Below, piece after piece: positions 18,521-26,924 of a stretch of 56,297 nt of DNA. Position 1 is the stretch's first letter, and each line of letters opens with the position of its first letter. Source of the stretch: Mesorhizobium sp. WSM4313 (lineage in GTDB: Bacteria; Pseudomonadota; Alphaproteobacteria; Rhizobiales; Rhizobiaceae); the NCBI RefSeq assembly GCF_002294725.1, contig NZ_NSFT01000023.1:1-56297 (forward strand), given 5' to 3'. A program made the position numbers and the translations under genes. The notes below the pieces were generated by a model that worked only from the letters and a program-made list of their open reading frames with translations, was not told where the DNA came from and made no database searches.

Positions 18521-18624
18521 CTAGGTCAGTTGCTTGGCATCGCCTAAGTTTCGAGCAGTCGCGCCGATTATGAGAAACACGTGCGAAGGATTTTCGGTCA
18601 GCAAACCGAAATGGATATCTAGGA

Positions 18625-18842
18625 CTATTTCCGCCAGCGGCTTTCCGCCGCCTTCTTGGCGATCTCGGCACGCCGCTCCGGCGTCATGTTGGCGGCGCGC
18701 TTCTTCCCGCTCTTGGAGCCAAGCTCTTTGGCGGCGGCGCTCTTGCCATCGTCTGGCGTGTCGTCGGTTCCTCGCCAGTGGCAGTGCGCATGACACGGAC
18801 GGCTTTGCCGATCACGTCGGCGGGGCGCTTCTGCCTTGGCAT
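18625..18842 (-). pseudogene. Small basic protein gene with one frameshift
   Basis: The frame from the ATG at 18842 reads MPRQKRPADVIGKAVRVMR and continues to TGEE. The sense then moves to the next frame: DDTPDDGKSAAAKELGSKSG and KKRAANMTPERRAEIAKKAA. Together these make the full, well-known small rhizobial protein with the basic AKKAAESRW-type tail. A single-base shift near 18757 breaks it. Upstream in the same strand (18843-18960) another frame reads IRFLKLADGTLIEARVFDFN, possibly a second small gene. A base-call error is an alternative explanation. Confidence 0.65.
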
Positions 18843-19299
18843 CTAGCAACTCATTAAAATCGAACACTCTTGCCTCTATCAGCGTTCCGTCGGCCAATTT
18901 GAGAAAGCGGATGGCGCTATTCGGTATTTCCTTAGGTCTGACATCCCTTTGGCTTCTTAGGTGTGTCGCGCTCGGCCGCAAGAACCACCTCTTCGCGGGC
19001 AGCGACGGTGGCGGCAATCGGTGGGCGGTGCTGTGCTCGCTGATCGAAACCTGCAAGCTTAATGGAGTCGAGCCCTGCGCCTGGCTGCGCGATGTGCTCA
19101 CCTGATCGATGGCATCCAATCAACCGGCTCGACGAACTCCTGCCGTGGAACTGAGCACCCAAAGGGTCCGCAGGCACCGCCTGAACAAAGCCAAGCTCTC
19201 GCCGACCGACGAAGTTTGACGAAGGGCCAATAGCGATCGCCACATGTTGTGACGAACCCGTTTGATAGACCATAGCTGCGATGCAATGGAGATGAAGAG

Positions 19300-19507
19300 G
19301 TGACGCAGTCTTCCCAAAACGGAGCAGATGCAGAACTGCTTGCCGAGGTCATTGCCGCGCTTCGTGAGCTGACTTCACGCGCGAGCGAGACCCACGCTCG
19401 TCGGTCGATGATGGCCATTCCACCGATACATGGCAGAGCGATGAACTCCGTGCCGCGATAGAGCGTGCTGAAGCAGTGATCGCGAAATCGGAGGCTTCTG
19501 GAGAGTA
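19300..19507 (+). pseudogene. Short gene, probably frameshifted
   Basis: A GTG at 19300 with AGATGAAGAG upstream opens a frame TQSSQNGADAELLAEVIAAL followed by RELTSRASE. It then loses sense, while the next frame reads DELRAAIERAEAVIAKSEAS up to the TAG at about 19507. The two halves look like one small helical protein split by a frameshift near 19380-19430. No family was recognised. Confidence 0.35.
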
Positions 19508-19725
19508 GGCTGCCGCTCCGATGTGCTGCTTCCCTGAGTGGGTAAATCCAGGATTCATGTCAAGATCGGCACAGACGTGCAGCGTCCGGACGCTTACGGT
19601 CGTTTGTAAGCGGCTGGTCTCTGCACCCAGATCGAGTAGTGCATTCGCCCGACATGTCGGGCTCCTGACCGACTGGACGCGTAGTGGGTCAGGTTGAAAG
19701 GCGCCGCTTCACCCGCCTGACCAAC

Positions 19726-20096
19726 GACACGTCACACTTCAGCTTACGTCCTTGGGCCGCCGTCGTCTTTCCGTGCTAGCCGATATAGGAGTCTTTGAAC
19801 TCGACCTGGAAGCCGCCTTTCAACGCGAAAGATTGGCAAGCCGCGCAAATGTCGCCGGACCGCCTCGTTGGAGAATTGGCCTCTCAGCAACTCGGTAAGC
19901 TTTTCGTTCTGATGGAGCCCGAGCGGCATTTCGTGGGACCTGTTTGGTTCTAACCAGCGTCAGGGTATAATTGAGGCCGAGTGAACCGCAGTAACTCGGG
20001 ACATTCTTTCATGCCATCGAGCAAGGCCGGTCGGGATATCTCTCAGTTTCACGGCCGGACAGCGATCTCCACTGGCAGCGGGGAGCGCTGGTTCTG
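19726..20096 (+). repeat. Dispersed ~370-bp repeat, left copy
   Basis: Closely similar to 46999-47369 over its whole length, with scattered substitutions and a few small indels. Both copies start near GACACGTCAC and end at GAGCGCTGGTTCTG. Both hold an unbroken 61-codon frame on the minus strand (19744-19929 and 47015-47200) and, on the plus strand, a segment MSPDRLVGELASQQLGKLF (MSPERLVRELASQHLGKLF in the other). At the right end the plus strand reads ISTGSGERWFC, a tail also found in the thermonuclease at 52339. Which strand was coding is undecided. Confidence 0.85.
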
Positions 20097-20360
20097 CATC
20101 GAAGCTGATGCCCGATCCGAAGAATGCCGAAACGCACGCCGGTAGCGCCCACCGTGATCCTGGACTGCTGCACACGCCCGGCCTTGGTGTCTCTGACGGC
20201 CAGCGAGCGTCGTCAGATTAGGGGTGTGTGGTCGAGCTTTGTGGGCCATCAACTCAACACCAGCCCGGCCATCAAAACGACCATGGCGAGGGAAAATGGG
20301 ACCGCCAGCAGCCAGCCAACTTCCAGAACGTCGATTTCGGCATGTTTCACGGAAACTCTC

Positions 20361-20414
20361 CTTTTTAGGAGAAGGATTCAATCGCCCCTTTTTAGGAGAA
20401 GGATTCAATCGCCC
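20361..20414 (+). repeat. Perfect 27-bp tandem duplication
   Basis: Two identical 27-base units, each beginning CTTTTTAGGAGAAGGATTCA and ending ATCGCCC, lie head to tail. On the minus strand they precede a GTG with AAAAGGAGAG upstream (near 20350) that opens a very short frame ending in a hydrophobic stretch if one frameshift is allowed. The duplication may therefore affect the leader of a decayed membrane peptide gene. Confidence 0.85.
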
Positions 20415-20544
20415 GATGGTTCCGCTGATACTGAGCCCACGTGAGATAGGTCCTCAGTCCATGAAAGAGTCTCAAGGACAATCAGGCTCCTGCTCGGCCG
20501 CAGTGGACAATGCAACACGCCGCATAGGAAATCGGCCATTCGCA

Positions 20545-20735
20545 TCATTCCAGCAGGATACCCTCCACCTCGCCGCAGCCTCGTCCCCCGCGGACCTCAT
20601 CAGGGCGCAATTTGCCAGCTAGAGCGGCGAGACCTGTCCCCGCGCCGCGTTCCATTTGGAGCCGCGCTAGACCATTCGAGCAGGTCTTCAGCGGCTGCCT
20701 ACTCGTTGTTCACCTCATAGCGGCCGCGCGGTCAG
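20545..20735 (-). pseudogene. DUF982 remnant
   Basis: The minus strand reads YEVNNE, a stop, then AAAEDLLEW, and in other frames ALAGKLRPDEVR. These are the landmarks of DUF982 seen intact at 21602-21850 (HEINNVQAAAENLLEW, LAALAGDVPPEDVR). At least one stop and one frameshift break the gene. Confidence 0.65.
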
Positions 20736-21010
20736 CTGGTTTTGTCGAGAATGGCGGGAACCAAAAGGACGCCATGGGGTCGCATCTGTTCGTGCATGTC
20801 GAAGGCGACGAAACGGCCAAGGAATACCGCCTCGAACGTGATAATTTGGGTGAGTTGGCAATCCGTGTCGGTGAGTTCGGGATCGACTGCTCGAACTGCC
20901 GCGATGGTTTCTTTGATCGACACCGTTTCGCCAAACCGCGCGTTTAGGAGCGCTGCATGGACCAGCTCTTTAGAGGTGCTCGCTCGCCTGTGATCGGCTG
21001 GAACGTCCAC
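20732..21010 (-). CDS. Hypothetical protein
   Basis: A 92-residue soluble protein with a plausible alpha/beta composition: SKELVHAALLNARFGETVSI, then KETIAAVRAVDPELTDTDCQ and QIITFEAVFLGRFVAFD. I do not recognise the family. It ends where the DUF982 remnant begins. The first 13 residues (MDVPADHRRASTS) may be untranslated if a later start is used. No membrane segment. Confidence 0.6.
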   Translation of the reverse strand: MDVPADHRRASTSKELVHAALLNARFGETVSIKETIAAVRAVDPELTDTDCQLTQIITFEAVFLGRFVAFDMHEQMRPHGVLLVPAILDKTS

Positions 21011-21180
21011 CAGCCCAACTCCACCCTACAACCCGAGCACATCGTTGGGTCAAGGCTCGCGGAAAATCAAATCAAAATCTGCGTGAAATAGGAAGAGGGT
21101 CGGACCGTCTACCGGCGAACCGACCCTCACGGCCCGCAGCACCGTTCCAAGGAGGGCACTCCGGGCTGGCGGACTGGTGG

Positions 21181-21399
21181 TCACGATAGGAATTCCGTCG
21201 CTAGCGCGTCAATCCTCGGCGGGCGCCTGTCCTGGGTGACCTCGGCCCTTGCCCCAGCCTGAAGGAGCTTTGCCTCTCGCATTAGCGAGTTCCAATTCAA
21301 TCCGATCAGGAGGGCAAGTTCGTGGGCTTGCGCCTCAGCAATGCCGGTTTCTTGAACGAGCCTCTGGACGACTGGTATCGTCTGATTTCCATCTGACAT
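21181..21399 (-). CDS. Small helical hypothetical protein
   Basis: A 72-residue protein from the ATG at 21399: MSDGNQTIPVVQRLVQETGI, then AEAQAHELALLIGLNWNSLM and a basic C-terminus. I prefer this start to one at 21471 because GGGAGAGGGAA lies upstream. Similar short proteins with a conserved W-x-S-L-x-R-E-A core occur in rhizobia; the function is unknown. A near-consensus GGAAC-N16-AGTT sequence lies upstream on the same strand (about 21440-21465) but departs from the EcfG -10. Confidence 0.6.
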   Translation of the reverse strand: MSDGNQTIPVVQRLVQETGIAEAQAHELALLIGLNWNSLMREAKLLQAGARAEVTQDRRPPRIDALATEFLS

Positions 21400-21520
21400 C
21401 GGCCGGGATTCCCTCTCCCCCAGCGGCCGCAACTTCCAGACTTGGATTCGGTTCCATAGGCATCGGAACAAAATGTCCCATTATGGAACGAATTAATCAC
21501 TTGGCGATTTAGGAGATGCA

Positions 21521-21602
21521 GGCGATCCGCCTAGGTGTAGCTGCCTATCGCAGGAAGCCCGACGCTTACGCTCATTAGCTGCAACGGGCTTTTCTTTTTT
21601 AT
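21521..21602 (+). ncRNA. Candidate small RNA element, copy D
   Basis: On the plus strand: box GGCGATCCGCCTAGGTGTAG then CTGCC (21521-21545), a short spacer, then arms AGCCCG and CGGGCT (21555-21590) followed by TTTTCTTTTTT. The loop TTACGCTCATTAGC equals that of copy B read on its own transcribed strand. This copy has the longest T-run, and therefore looks like a factor-independent terminator. It faces the minus-strand DUF982 gene. Confidence 0.55.
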
Positions 21603-21850
21603 CAATCGAAAAGCATGCCTTCCTCGCGCGCCGCAGCCTCGAATGCGACGCGGACGTCCTCGGGAGGTACATCGCCCGCAAGGGCGGCTAGACAAGCTTT
21701 CACGGCCTTGTTCCAGTTGCGACCTCGCTTGGGCCACTCGAGCAGGTTCTCAGCGGCAGCTTGCACATTGTTGATCTCATGGCGAATGCCGATCCGAGGG
21801 GTCTTCACCGGGATCGGTGGCGAGAACCAAAGTGGTCCATGGGCGCGCAT
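21602..21850 (-). CDS. DUF982 protein
   Basis: An 82-residue protein matching DUF982: a short beta segment PPIPVKTPRIGIRHEINNVQ, the core AAAENLLEWPKRGRNWNKAV, then CLAALAGDVPPEDVRVAF and a final EAAAREEGM. The family is abundant in Rhizobiales and of unknown function. A broken relative lies about 1 kb away at 20545-20735. The palindromic GGAAGTTCC lies upstream at about 21905-21915. Confidence 0.85.
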   Translation of the reverse strand: MRAHGPLWFSPPIPVKTPRIGIRHEINNVQAAAENLLEWPKRGRNWNKAVKACLAALAGDVPPEDVRVAFEAAAREEGMLFD

Positions 21851-21960
21851 CGTTAAAATTTGATCGATCAGCTAACGCTGCGTCAAGTGGGGGGCGAACG
21901 GAATAGGAACTTCCCTTAGCCGAAAAACGCCGCCCGGCCTTACTGAATCTTCAGGATACT

Positions 21961-23295
21961 TTGACAGGCTATCGCCTTGCCGAGCTCCGAAAGGGCTTCG
22001 AAGGGTTGATGGAGAAAGCGCAAGGTCTATCGACTGTGTCAGATCTCATGCACCTCGATGTGCAGGATGACCCTGCTTTAGCTGCCGAGGTCGACCGGCT
22101 TCTGGCGCGTCGAACGCGCGATATCCGCCTCAAAGGTGAGATCAAGCGTCTGTTTCGCGCACGAGTCTGGCCGCAATCGGCGAAGATCATCCGCGCCTGG
22201 ATGATCTGGGTGGCCGTGTTGGATATGCTGACGCTGGCGCTCAACATGCTGATGCTCCCAACCGCAATCGCGCAATCTATGCTGCTGCCTGGCGCTATTA
22301 TCCCGCCCGTCGTCGTCGCTATGGTTCTCGCATGGCGAAAGCCGCGCCCGTCCTGGCTCGAAGGGGCTTCGCGGATTGTAGGTATGTTCCTGATCCTGTT
22401 ATCGGTTGCCTTGGTCGGCGTAAGCGCTGGCGGCGAGTTCTATGAACGGCAATTGAACGTCATGCTGTTCGTGGCTATTACCGCCATCATCATCTTCGGT
22501 ATCCCGCTGGCCTGGACGGTCACGATTGCGGCGCTGGCGCTCGGACTATATCTCCTGTTTCAGGTGCAGAATCCGGCCATCGAGCATGGGAGCGCCGTCG
22601 CTGGAACGCTGTTCTTCGCCAGCGGTGTCTTCGCGACCGTCGCAGCACGGCGCATCATAACAATTCTCGCTCAGAAGACTTTCCTGTTTGAGGTACGCGA
22701 CCGGCGCAGGGTCGCCGAATTGGCTAAAGCGAACGATCGACTGGAATTGCTGGCGAAGACCGATCCGCTCACGGGCATCGCCAACCGGCGCTGGATGACT
22801 GAAACACTCGAGCACTTGTGGGGAACTGACAAACGTTGTCTCGACGGTGCGGCGATGCTGATGTGCGACATTGATCACTTCAAGAAGCTGAACGATCATC
22901 TCGGCCATTCCGAGGGCGATCGCTGTCTGGTGGAGGTCGCCAATATTATCCAGGAAAACGTCAGGCGCGATCGAGATCATGTGGCCCGCTACGGTGGCGA
23001 AGAGTTCCTCGTGCTCCTGCCCGGGGTAACCGAGGAAGAGGCCGTCTCTGTAGCTGAGCGGGTTCGTAAAAGCGTTGAGGCCGCCGCTTTGCCCAACCCC
23101 GGATCCCGCGTTTCGCGCAGCGTCACTCTCAGCATTGGCGTGGCAGTTCAGACTGCTGACGAGGCCATTTCACCGGAGCAGTTACAGCGTCAAGCGGACG
23201 CCGCACTCTATTTGGCCAAGCAAACCGGCCGGAACCGGGTGCTGCTCCACAGACTCGACCCACCGGGGCGCAAACATATTCGCTCGACGCGGTGA
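21961..23295 (+). CDS. Membrane diguanylate cyclase
   Basis: A 444-residue enzyme that should make cyclic di-GMP from two GTP. A cytoplasmic N-terminal ~75 residues are followed by about six membrane helices (about 78-235), a short coiled linker and a GGDEF domain. The active site is GGEEF (345-349), and an inhibitory I-site RDRD (336-339) sits exactly five residues before it. DPLTGIANRR and DIDHFKKLND mark the domain start. The first codon would be TTG (21961); a later ATG at 22009 is possible. No partner genes. The membrane part resembles no sensor I can name. Confidence 0.92.
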   Translation: MTGYRLAELRKGFEGLMEKAQGLSTVSDLMHLDVQDDPALAAEVDRLLARRTRDIRLKGEIKRLFRARVWPQSAKIIRAWMIWVAVLDMLTLALNMLMLPTAIAQSMLLPGAIIPPVVVAMVLAWRKPRPSWLEGASRIVGMFLILLSVALVGVSAGGEFYERQLNVMLFVAITAIIIFGIPLAWTVTIAALALGLYLLFQVQNPAIEHGSAVAGTLFFASGVFATVAARRIITILAQKTFLFEVRDRRRVAELAKANDRLELLAKTDPLTGIANRRWMTETLEHLWGTDKRCLDGAAMLMCDIDHFKKLNDHLGHSEGDRCLVEVANIIQENVRRDRDHVARYGGEEFLVLLPGVTEEEAVSVAERVRKSVEAAALPNPGSRVSRSVTLSIGVAVQTADEAISPEQLQRQADAALYLAKQTGRNRVLLHRLDPPGRKHIRSTR

Positions 23296-23593
23296 TTCCT
23301 CAACGGGGTCCTGAGTGCGACCTTCCGGCATATCTTGGCATTTCGGTCTACGTGGTGCACCACAGGCTCGCCGGAGATCAGCCTCTCGGCCTTGCACCGA
23401 GCCAGCGATGGCAGATGGGCTTGGACAGCACGACAAAAAAGACATTAAAATCCGAAGCATATTTTTAGCCTGTAAGAAACCACATCCCGCGGCTCGTCTT
23501 CCTGTGAGGAAACCCTCCGTTCCTTAGCGCGTACTAATTTGAAACAGGCAAATGGCTTGTTGCAAGTTCGTAAAATACCCACAGGAGAGTGTC

Positions 23594-24178
23594 ATGGGCA
23601 GCATCTTCGGAAAACTTGCTAAAGCATTGGCGGGTGGTGCAGTGATCGCGGTTATGTGCGTGTCGGCAAATGCAGCCGGAATTGGCGTCGGCGCATCTGT
23701 CGGTGGCAGTGGCGGTGTTAATGCCGGGGCTGGAGCTTCCTTGGGCGGCTCCAATGGGGCGAACGCCGGGCTCGGTGCGTCCATTGGTGGATCCAGCGGC
23801 ACCAACGCCGGAGTCGGTTCTTCTTTAGGCGACTCCAATGGGGTGAACGCAGGCGCTGGGGCGACAGTGAACGGTGCCAGCGGCGTGACGGCTGGCTTAG
23901 GCGCTACGGTAGGCAGCACCGATGGGATCGGAGTCGGAGCCGATGTTGGGGTCGACAACGGCGTTACTGCCGGGTTTGGGGTCGGAGCCAATCCGAGCAG
24001 CCTGACAAGCGCGACGAGCCCGACCAATTCGACGAGCCCCAAGTTGGCCAGCACTGTCTCTGGCCTGTCGGGCATTCAGTTGGCTCGGATGAAGAAGCGT
24101 TGCGCCGATGTGCTGGGCAGTCAGGACAGCTATGATCGCGATCTGCGCCAATTATGCCTGATGATTTCGCGGCGATAG
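23594..24178 (+). CDS. Secreted glycine-rich repeat protein
   Basis: A 194-residue exported protein from the ATG at 23594 (GGAGAG 7-8 bases upstream). A signal peptide, FGKLAKALAGGAVIAVMCVS to ANA, is followed by six to seven repeats of about 14 residues of the type GASLGGSNGANAGL, GASIGGSSGTNAGV, GSSLGDSNGVNAGA. The regular Gly/Ala/Ser pattern with hydrophobic every second or seventh position suggests a beta-solenoid. After a Ser/Thr-rich linker comes a non-repetitive C-terminal domain (KKRCADVLGSQDSYDRDLRQ) with two cysteines. The role is unknown; a surface or matrix protein is possible. Confidence 0.85.
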   Translation: MGSIFGKLAKALAGGAVIAVMCVSANAAGIGVGASVGGSGGVNAGAGASLGGSNGANAGLGASIGGSSGTNAGVGSSLGDSNGVNAGAGATVNGASGVTAGLGATVGSTDGIGVGADVGVDNGVTAGFGVGANPSSLTSATSPTNSTSPKLASTVSGLSGIQLARMKKRCADVLGSQDSYDRDLRQLCLMISRR

Positions 24179-24374
24179 TCTGGCGTGCAGGACGGAAGTG
24201 TGGACAGGCAGGAGGCCCGTTTTGACACTCTTCGGCCTCCAGCCGGTTGGAAAGTCGCTGTGAGAAGGCGGCGGGCTTTCCGCCATGCGCAGTTCGTTCT
24301 GTGACAATTGCGTGATAAGAAGGAAGCGGCTTCGGGGACGGTCGGCGCTTTGGCTGCGCCCGGAGGAATCTACG

Positions 24375-24542
24375 TTGTCGAACAAGGATGACCGTCGCGA
24401 ACATCGGAACCGTGTTCTCAAGGGCGCGACGATCATCACCAGCATCACGAACTCGGAAACCACGCGCACGATCCGCAATCAACACGCCGCTGGAGCAGAA
24501 TTGAAAGTCCCGATTGAAGCTAGGGTGCTCCTGCGGCGCTGA
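24375..24542 (+). pseudogene. PilZ-like domain fragment, copy 1
   Basis: From a TTG with GGAGG eight bases upstream the frame reads DDRREHRNRVLKGATIITSI, then RTIRNQHAAGAELKVP. This is the first half of a short rhizobial PilZ domain (RRxxR, then an xNxSxxGAxL-type motif). The product stops at 55 residues, before the last strands, so it is truncated. A second, frameshifted relative is at 46284. PilZ domains bind cyclic di-GMP, but the Asn-x-Ser-x-x-Gly motif reads NQHAAG here, so binding is doubtful. Confidence 0.55.
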
Positions 24543-24626
24543 CGAGAACTGCTGCTGCCTTGGCAGCTGTTCATGGCTGCTTATAGAAGCACTCCGCGGC
24601 CTTGCTGATGGCACCGCCAGGTCCAT

Positions 24627-24899
24627 TTAGCTGGTTGCCGTATAGTTCGGATCGCCGGTGGAAATTCTCTTGGATAGCATCCAGGCGCTTTTGACGAGGC
24701 TCTTCAGCCTACGGCACGTTGGATCCCCGTTCATAGACACGTTCGCAGTCGCTGCTTCCATCTCGTAAGCAGCTTGAACTGCCCACGACCAAGCTTTGTC
24801 TCGGCTCGATTTGACAGCGGCATCCAACCCATTCCAGCGTCTTCGCAGTTCCGGAGAAATTTTACCGATTAGGCGAGGATGAGTTGCCACCTGAGTCAC
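24627..24899 (-). CDS. Hypothetical protein
   Basis: A 90-residue mainly helical protein: LIGKISPELRRRWNGLDAAV, then SWAVQAAYEMEAATANVSMN and RRLKSLVKSAWMLSKRIS. No family recognised, no membrane segment. Upstream on the same strand GGAAC-N16-TATT (about 24957-24981) is one base from an EcfG-type promoter. Confidence 0.5.
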   Translation of the reverse strand: MTQVATHPRLIGKISPELRRRWNGLDAAVKSSRDKAWSWAVQAAYEMEAATANVSMNGDPTCRRLKSLVKSAWMLSKRISTGDPNYTATS

Positions 24900-25030
24900 C
24901 GGCCCCCGCCGGCAGGCTTACGCATCGACACTCCACGCAGAACACTCGAATTGGATTCAATAGCGAAGGGTCGTTTCAGTTCCGTTAGCCGGGTTAATGG
25001 ACGCAGAAAGCCAGGAGATACTCGTTAGTT

Positions 25031-25178
25031 ACGGTGCCTTCGGTGCGCTATCGGAGATCATCGTTGGCTTCGCAGATGCGCACAAAGAAAGCGAGCTTGA
25101 GCCACGGTGCCTTTCGGTGCGCTGCCGGATATCACGGTTGACGTCGCAGATGCGCATCAAAGATAGCGAGCTTGAGCC
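25031..25178 (+). repeat. Imperfect tandem duplication, ~73-75 bp units
   Basis: Unit 1 (25031-25103) and unit 2 (25104-25178) share ACGGTGCCTT, the CGCAGATGCGCA segment and AAGCGAGCTTGAGCC or ATAGCGAGCTTGAGCC. They differ by a few substitutions and small indels. The repeat covers the 3' end of the zinc-ribbon gene at 25132, so the end of that gene was duplicated downstream of it. Confidence 0.8.
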
Positions 25179-25329
25179 TGTATGTAAGACGCGTTTGCGC
25201 ACTGCAGGCCTCGCAGATGAAGACCTTGGAACTCTTAATCCAAGATCCTTTTCGGACCACTGCGTTCTCACACGCAGGGCAATGGAAGGAGAGATCGGCA
25301 TCGAACAGTTCACGTGCAAGCGTCATCAT
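25132..25329 (-). CDS. Small zinc-ribbon protein
   Basis: A 65-residue protein with two cysteine pairs, FHCPACENAVV and FICEACSAQTRLTY, spaced as in a zinc ribbon. MMTLARELFDADLSF leads into the first pair. Similar short proteins occur in rhizobia; the function is unknown and may involve nucleic-acid or protein binding. Its 3' end lies in a tandem duplication (25031-25178). No operon partner. Confidence 0.7.
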   Translation of the reverse strand: MMTLARELFDADLSFHCPACENAVVRKGSWIKSSKVFICEACSAQTRLTYRLKLAIFDAHLRRQP

Positions 25330-25443
25330 TTCGTCTCCGCCTTGACCGGCGAAGCAAAATTGATGCCTGGAATGCGTCCCAGTCTGATACGGGCCGCCTT
25401 TGCTAGTGATAAGTCGCCCGACTAACGTGGGACGCTTCGGCCT

Positions 25444-25635
25444 TTAGATCCGGCGGGCATTCTCCCTCGCACTTCGAATGATCTGATTAATCTGTTTGCG
25501 AAGGGCCAGGCCATCCATCTGGTGAATGTCGTAGCCCTCCTTTTTGATCTTTGTGCGAACCTCGCCGAAGCTGGCGTATGCGCCAGACTTGGCGAGTTCG
25601 AATGCGCGCTCAAGGGCTCGTTTATGTTGATCCAT
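25444..25635 (-). CDS. Small conserved hypothetical protein
   Basis: A 63-residue basic helical protein from the ATG at 25635: MDQHKRALERAFELAKSGAY, then FGEVRTKIKKEGYDIHQMDG and a basic tail RQINQIIRSARENARRI-like. An ATG at 25647 would add four residues. Longer frames up to 25752 overlap the divergent DUF3606 gene and look non-coding. The layout resembles small rhizobial regulators of unknown role. It is divergent from the DUF3606 gene at 25733. Confidence 0.6.
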   Translation of the reverse strand: MDQHKRALERAFELAKSGAYASFGEVRTKIKKEGYDIHQMDGLALRKQINQIIRSARENARRI

Positions 25636-25732
25636 CGGTCGCTGCATATAGGAGTTCCTGGCCCGATGGGAGCTCCAGCGCCGGAAACATTCATTGCCCG
25701 CTGCTGTTCTCTGACCATCAGAAGGAACAGCT

Positions 25733-25918
25733 ATGGCAGACGACAAGAGCAAGCGCGGTGCGCGTGACCGTGACCGGGTATCAGCGGATGAGGACTATGA
25801 GGTTCGGCACTTCGCCAACAAGGTGGGCCTGACGGTCCAACAGGTTCGAGATCTGATCAAGCAGCATGGCAACGATCGGAGCACGCTGGAACGCGATGCG
25901 GAGAAGCTTCGAGGATGA
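25733..25918 (+). CDS. DUF3606 protein, copy 1
   Basis: A 61-residue protein opening MADDKSKRGARDRDRVSADE, then DYEVRHFANKVGLTVQQVRD and LIKQHGNDRSTLERDAEKL. This is DUF3606: a charged N-terminus and a helix-turn-helix-like core of unknown function. A paralogue lies at 27259-27447. Upstream, GGAAA-N17-TGTT (25683-25708) is a weakened EcfG-type promoter; the paralogue has a perfect one. Ribosome site GAAGGA is close to the ATG. Confidence 0.85.
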   Translation: MADDKSKRGARDRDRVSADEDYEVRHFANKVGLTVQQVRDLIKQHGNDRSTLERDAEKLRG

Positions 25919-25979
25919 AGATTTCAGAGCTCGGAGCCCGATTGTCGGACAGCGGCACGACGGCGAGCCGGCCGGGGAG

Positions 25980-26255
25980 TTGGATCACTTCCTGTTATGC
26001 CCCACCTGTGGCCAAGCCGTGGACTTGCGTGATTTGCGCCAGGCGATTTGGCATCAGCGGCCGGTACACGAGCCACTCGAACTGACAGCTAATCAGGTTG
26101 GAACAGTGCTGGGGGCTATGTCAGCGATCGAGCGTTACAGGCAGCCGAGCCAACGCCTCGTTTCACCTTTGGCTCAGCAGGGCGGGCGGGAACAACCAAT
26201 CTCTGCCGTTCGCGTTTATGGATGTCCGGCCCGCAGAACAGATACCTCAGAATAG
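25980..26255 (+). CDS. Small protein with one CxxC pair, boundaries uncertain
   Basis: The frame contains LDHFLLCPTCGQAVDLRDLR, then QAIWHQRPVHEPLE, the core of a short rhizobial protein with one CxxC and two or three histidines that could hold a zinc. The only nearby in-frame start is TTG at 25980. The frame after PLELTAN is atypical, and an ATG at 25915 in a different frame (MKISELGARLSDSG) may be the true start if one frameshift is present. So the gene is real in part but perhaps broken. Confidence 0.45.
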   Translation: MDHFLLCPTCGQAVDLRDLRQAIWHQRPVHEPLELTANQVGTVLGAMSAIERYRQPSQRLVSPLAQQGGREQPISAVRVYGCPARRTDTSE

Positions 26256-26305
26256 TTGCTCGCAGCTGGCGAACCGCCTTATGATTGGCACGGGTGGGGT
26301 ATGAG

Positions 26306-26915
26306 ATGGCGCCAAGGTTCATAGCAAAACAGCTTTCGTGGCCAGCTGGAATTGGCGGCTGGCTGGTCCCCGTTGGTATGAACCGGGGCAACGCCCGGCT
26401 GAACAGCTTCGCTCTCGATCAATTGCAGTTGGTGCCTCAGGACCGAGTGCTGGAAGTCGGGTTCGGCGGCGGCGCTGCACTGCCGCGACTTGTCCGTGGC
26501 GCGTCATTCGTTTGCGGTGTTGACCGCTCCCGGGATGGGGTCAGCGCCGCCTCTCGCCGGTTCGCCGATGCGGTGCACGCCAAACGAGCCGAGTTTCACG
26601 CCGGGACAGTTGAAAAACTGCCCTTGCCGAACGCTACGTTCGACAAAGCCCTCAGCGTCCACACAGTGTACTTCTGGCAAAGCCTCGAAGTCGGAACTGC
26701 GGAGTTGGCTCGAGTTCTCATACCTGCGGGCGGATCGTGTTAGGCTTCCTTCCCAAGGCGCAGATGGACGGATGAACATGCCATCAGATATCTTCACCCC
26801 ACGCGAGCCGGCCGAGATTATCGATGCTTTGCAAGGGGTGGGGTTCGGCGAAACTGAGGTTCGAAAACCGAACTCTGATACGGGGTGGCTGGTTGTGACC
26901 GGTTTGCGACGATGA
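26306..26915 (+). pseudogene. Class I SAM-methyltransferase with two frameshifts
   Basis: The first 145 residues read well as a SAM-dependent methyltransferase: MNRGNARLNSFALDQLQLVP, the motif I VLEVGFGGGAALPRLV, and LPLPNATFDKALSVHTVYFW. At 26743 the frame ends in a stop. The sense continues in a second frame (GRIVLGFLPKAQMDG), then in a third (MNMPSDIFTPREPAEIIDAL) and TGWLVVTGLRR up to 26915. Two single-base shifts are needed, so the gene is broken or carries two base-call errors. Confidence 0.75.
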
Positions 26916-26924
26916 CCGTCTACG

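Noticed and set aside
23700..23990. Short regular DNA repeats that could be taken for a CRISPR array
   Set aside because: The period is about 42 bases with no constant spacer and it keeps one reading frame; it encodes the 14-residue protein repeat.
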